17,182 bases of DNA from assembly GCA_030641465.1 (NCBI GenBank), contig DAOWHK010000166.1, forward strand, positions 1 through 17,182. Reading direction: 5' to 3'. The notes beneath the pieces were generated by a model. It did not search any database. It saw nothing but the letters and a program-made list of their open reading frames with translations, and was not told the DNA's origin. The translations under genes were made by a program, and so were the position numbers. This stretch comes from Parachlamydiales bacterium. Its GTDB lineage: Bacteria > Chlamydiota > Chlamydiia > Chlamydiales > Simkaniaceae. Below, one piece after another: positions 14,523 through 17,182 of the stretch (positions are counted from its first letter, which is position 1; every line of letters starts with the position of its first letter).

Positions 14523-14640
14523 TTTAAGCGGGAAGATGCGCAACATTGATTCGTAGAAAGCTCTGCTCTTTTATGGGCTCTTTAAAAAGGGAGAAAGATT
14601 TTCTTGAGCCAAACACAGCTGTAAAATCATGTCCTCCAAT
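14523..14640. repeat. 118-bp direct repeat, upstream copy of 12942-13059
   Basis: Covers the 3' end of the parental X gene. The two copies are 1581 bp apart in the same orientation with one DUF4116 gene between them, so recombination between them would delete or duplicate exactly that gene. Confidence 0.9.
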
Positions 14641-15372
14641 TTTAGAGGGAAGGCGGCATTTTTCTCGAAGATGCCTAAGAGATGTTGATTCAATGGTCAA
14701 AAACCAAGCCTTTTCTATTCCTTCCCAGCTGTTTGGAAAGGTGGAAAAGCATCCTTTTATGGAAAATTCATAGCTTTTTTCAAGCATGTTTGGATCAAAG
14801 GGCATAGAAGCAATTTCTTCTGTAAGTATAACAGGGATGTGCGCCCCAATTTTTTCTTTTTCTTCTCAAAATGAAGGGATTTCTATGCCAATTTCTTCTA
14901 CAAATTGTAGAAGTGAAAAAAGCGCGCTGTCGTTTAGATCTAGATAAATAAAGCCGCACTGACTTCTTTTTAATACAGCACTTTCCGTGAGGTGAATTTT
15001 TGCGTATTTTAGAATTGCAGATTTATTTTTAAGGGGGGTGAGTTTTTCTTTAACCCGCTCTTTTATGAGATAGGAGGGGATAAAAGTGTTTTTTTGATGG
15101 TCAATGAGTGGGTGCATTTGCCAAAAATAAAGTGGGGGTTGGTAGGTGAATTCCGGTGTGCAGTCCACAAAATCTTTTGTATCAAAGTTGTAATTATTTG
15201 CTGACTCTACCTCAAAGCGTCTGAATTTTTTTTTAACACGTTTGCATTTTCTTGAATAAAGTGTTGATTTCGAAGTAGAAGCGCTTCTTGGAAGGGGTTT
15301 TTTAAAAGAATTTTGTAAAAAACAATTTTGAAGTTGTGTATATTTTGTGAGATTTTGAATTTCAAAAGTCAT
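14524..15372 (-). pseudogene. Gene X: unknown protein interrupted by one in-frame TGA (copy a)
   Basis: The ATG at 15372 (a TTG two codons earlier is less likely) opens 168 codons ending GIEIPSF, then TGA (14866-14868), then the same frame continues for 113 codons (EEKEKIGAHIPVILTEE...) to TAA at 14524. Two tail copies elsewhere in the window start within the second half, so the halves belong to one gene. The N-terminal third is basic and rich in Lys, Arg and Ser; the middle has YLDLNDSALFSLL. GAHIPV and GHDFTAVF each hold one His in a setting reminiscent of the paired His motifs of 2H phosphoesterase folds, but the second Ser/Thr pattern is imperfect, so this is a weak guess. Either a single nonsense mutation or a split or read-through gene. 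An upstream promoter is intact. Confidence 0.65.
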
Positions 15373-15398
15373 AAGCAAAGGTTTAGTTGTTTTAATCG

Positions 15399-15427
15399 AT
15401 TTTATCTTTGTTTAATTAAACACTCAA
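15399..15427 (-). promoter_or_regulatory. Promoter of gene X with palindromic spacer
   Basis: TTGAGT (15422-15427) and TAAAAT (15399-15404) on the minus strand are 17 bp apart. A perfect palindrome GTTTAATTAAAC (15410-15421) fills most of the spacer, and a 9-bp inverted repeat (TTAGTTGTT 15383-15391, AACAACTAA 15426-15434) surrounds the region. A repressor site is possible; AT-rich chance is the alternative. Confidence 0.45.
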
Positions 15428-15454
15428 CAACTAACATTAAATTAAAAGGTTTGT

Positions 15455-16012
15455 ATGTGTAAAAGTATTATTAAAGGTGCGTTATTAGGTGGAATTGCAA
15501 TATATCTTTGGACTATGATTTCATGGATGGTTCTTCCTTGGCACTGCGCAACACTTAATCATTTTAAGAATGAAGGCGAAGTGACATCAGTTCTTAGAGA
15601 AAATGTGGGGACTGCTGGTATTTATGTAGCTCCTTCTCAAAAGGCCGCATCTTCTGAAGATTCTAAGAAAGGGGAATTTGACGATACATTAATTTTTGTA
15701 GCAATTTCTGATAAGGCAAATCAATATAAAACGCCAAAGCCTTATATTTCTTCTTTTATCACAGATGTCATTGGCGCTGCATTTCTTGCGCTCATGCTTT
15801 TTAAGTGTAGCGAAGTGGCTTATTGGAAAAGAGTGCGCGTTGTAATGTATTTTGCTTGCGCTTTAGCTGTTTTGGGATCGCTTCCCCAGTGGACATGGTG
15901 GGGCTTTCCGTCGGGATATGTAGCAGTTGATATGGCAGATCAGATCATTGGACTCTTTTTTGCAGCGTTAATTCTTGCGCGTATCATTCCTAAATCGATT
16001 GTAAAATCTTAA
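15455..16012 (+). CDS. Uncharacterised four-helix inner-membrane protein
   Basis: 185 residues. AAAAGG lies 6 bases before the ATG. Predicted membrane helices: about 5-27 (GALLGGIAIYLWTMISWMVL), 100-117, 127-146 and 160-178, with a hydrophilic loop of about 70 residues between the first two. Conserved-looking features are the WMVLPWH motif after helix 1, GIYVAPS in the loop, and the Trp-rich LPQWTWWGFP between helices 3 and 4. It has the look of a small conserved membrane protein family of intracellular bacteria, but I cannot name it or give a function. Divergent from gene X across 82 bp; its 3' end overlaps the end of miaB by 4 bp on opposite strands. No terminator is visible between them. 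Confidence 0.8.
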   Translation: MCKSIIKGALLGGIAIYLWTMISWMVLPWHCATLNHFKNEGEVTSVLRENVGTAGIYVAPSQKAASSEDSKKGEFDDTLIFVAISDKANQYKTPKPYISSFITDVIGAAFLALMLFKCSEVAYWKRVRVVMYFACALAVLGSLPQWTWWGFPSGYVAVDMADQIIGLFFAALILARIIPKSIVKS

Positions 16013-17182
16013 GATCCTAGGAGTGTTTGATGGCTATAGCTGTGAAGTTTGGCCATCTTCAATGTACCGATGAGGCTTTTATCGCCTGGCATCACTACAT
16101 TTTTCCAGCACCGAGTCCGACCTTTGACTTGACCATCTTTAGCCATAGCTTCAATAAGAACTTCGACATCTTGACCAAGCATTTCTTGTCTTTTTTTTGC
16201 AGAGATTTCGTCATGGAGCGCAAGAAGTCTTTGGAGCCGTTCTTGTTTTACTTCTTCTGGAATATCATCTCGCCATCTTTTTGCAGGCGTGCCTTTTCGT
16301 GCGCTGTAGGAGAAGAGAAAGGCGACAGAATACTCGATTTCTTTTAAGGCGTCGTAGGTTTCTTGAAACTCTTCTTCGGTCTCTGTTGGAAAGCCAACGA
16401 TAATATCAGTGCCAAGAGAGACGTTTGGAACAATCTCTTTTAACATCGCAACTTTTTCAAAGTAGGTATCTTTTGTATAAATGCGGTGCATTTTTTTGAG
16501 AATTCTATTCGAGCCTGCTTGGATCGGAAAATGGACAAATTCACAAAGAGAGGGAAGATCGCGAATGGCTTGCATCAATTCTTTTGTGATGTCAACTGGA
16601 TGGCTTGTCATAAATCGGATGCGCTCAAGACCTGGGATTTTATCTAGTCTATAGAGAAGGTCGTGAAAAAGTTCGTTCCATTCGGGCTTGTCTTTGCCAT
16701 AGCTGTTGACATTTTGACCAAGGAGAGTGATTTCACGGTAACCTTTAGAGGCGAGCAAGCGGCATTCTTCTTCAATGTTTTCTGGAGGTCTTGAAACTTC
16801 TTGGCCTCGAGTGTAGGGAACAACGCAGTATGTGCAAAATTTATCGCATCCGCGGATAATGGAAACATAGGCTTTTACTGGATCATCTCGTTTGGCAACG
16901 AGGTAGTTGAGATTTTCTTCAAATTGACTGTCGACGCGAAGACCTTTTTGTCCTGTTTCTAGCACACCACTAATTACGTCATTCAAATCTGAGATATTAT
17001 TTGTTCCAATTACAAAATCAATATGAGGAATTTTTTTAAAAAGGGCGTCTTTTTTAGCCATTGCCATGCACCCTGTGATGCCGATCATGGGACGTCGTTT
17101 TGTAGATCTACCGAGTTGACCGAGTTTTCCCATTACCTTTCTTTCGGCAAGGTCTCGAATAGAACATGTGTTATATAGGAGA
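16009..17182 (-). CDS. miaB: tRNA-2-methylthio-N6-dimethylallyladenosine synthase MiaB (N-terminus outside window)
   Basis: The frame stays open to the window edge (…LLYNTCSIRDLAERKV), so the gene is cut and its real start lies beyond 17182; the ATG at 17133 is internal. MiaB methylthiolates C2 of i6A37 in tRNAs reading UNN codons, using SAM and two [4Fe-4S] clusters. Visible: NTCSIRD and ITGCMAMA, two of the three Cys motifs of the methylthiotransferase domain; the radical SAM triad CDKFCTYCVVPYTRG; the LLGQNVNSYG, FMTSHP and GTDIIVGFPTETEEEF motifs; and a C-terminal TRAM-like region after KKRQEMLGQDVEVLIE. NTCSIRD, rather than the NTC-(T/A)-V of MtaB, supports MiaB. The first Cys motif is outside the window. 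It converges with the membrane protein gene, overlapping by 4 bp. Confidence 0.92.
   Translation of the reverse strand, partial: LLYNTCSIRDLAERKVMGKLGQLGRSTKRRPMIGITGCMAMAKKDALFKKIPHIDFVIGTNNISDLNDVISGVLETGQKGLRVDSQFEENLNYLVAKRDDPVKAYVSIIRGCDKFCTYCVVPYTRGQEVSRPPENIEEECRLLASKGYREITLLGQNVNSYGKDKPEWNELFHDLLYRLDKIPGLERIRFMTSHPVDITKELMQAIRDLPSLCEFVHFPIQAGSNRILKKMHRIYTKDTYFEKVAMLKEIVPNVSLGTDIIVGFPTETEEEFQETYDALKEIEYSVAFLFSYSARKGTPAKRWRDDIPEEVKQERLQRLLALHDEISAKKRQEMLGQDVEVLIEAMAKDGQVKGRTRCWKNVVMPGDKSLIGTLKMAKLHSYSHQTLLGS

Noticed and set aside
14546..14773. 75-residue plus-strand frame opposite the X tail
   Set aside because: It lies antisense to the X tail, which has protein-level conservation in three copies; the plus frame has no ribosome site and no conservation of its own.
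14866..14868. Selenocysteine at the TGA of gene X, or TGA recoded as Trp
   Set aside because: Trp is TGG throughout, TGA ends other genes, no SECIS-like hairpin was apparent after the TGA, and no selenoprotein family is recognised.
17131..17133. ATG at 17133 as the miaB start
   Set aside because: The frame continues upstream with NTCSIRDLAERKV, a conserved cluster-binding motif, to the window edge.

Overview
The window looks like chromosomal DNA of an environmental, amoeba-associated member of the Chlamydiae (Parachlamydia/Simkania type). The inference rests on AT-rich DNA, ordinary bacterial housekeeping genes (mtaB, glgB, ligA, miaB), and between them effector-like genes of eukaryotic flavour: two F-box/LRR-like proteins and four DUF4116-type repeat proteins. 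No rRNA, tRNA, CRISPR array or transposase is visible. Genus assignment is inference.

Layout. 1-2846, minus strand: a MarC-family membrane protein followed by two paralogous F-box-like genes. 2931-5190, plus strand: mtaB (tRNA methylthiotransferase) and an overlapping unknown gene whose C-terminus resembles the C-terminal domain of GH95-type glycosidases. 5197-6324, minus: a DUF4116 repeat gene with a good promoter. 6429-10530, plus: glgB (glycogen branching enzyme) overlapping ligA (NAD-dependent DNA ligase). 10539-15372, minus: an amplified accessory block in which an unknown gene 'X' (split by one in-frame TGA) or a 3' remnant of it precedes each of three DUF4116 genes. 15455-16012, plus: a small four-helix membrane protein. 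16009-17182, minus: miaB, running off the window.

The accessory block is the most interesting part. Order of transcription is X(TGA)-DUF4116(14 repeats)-X tail-DUF4116(8 repeats, frameshifted)-X tail-DUF4116(11 repeats). This is what repeated duplication of an X-DUF4116 unit followed by decay of the X copies and one DUF4116 copy would leave. All four DUF4116 proteins end in Gly-Gly immediately before the stop, as mature ubiquitin-like proteins do; together with the F-box genes this suggests, without proving, a link with the host ubiquitin system. The 75-bp repeats of one gene alternate between two synonymous versions, showing expansion as 150-bp dimers.

The housekeeping genes are complete with intact catalytic motifs, except miaB, which is cut by the window edge. 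The longest stretches between intact genes (11664-11951 and 12826-13083) hold X remnants. No gene-free stretch above 300 bases remains.
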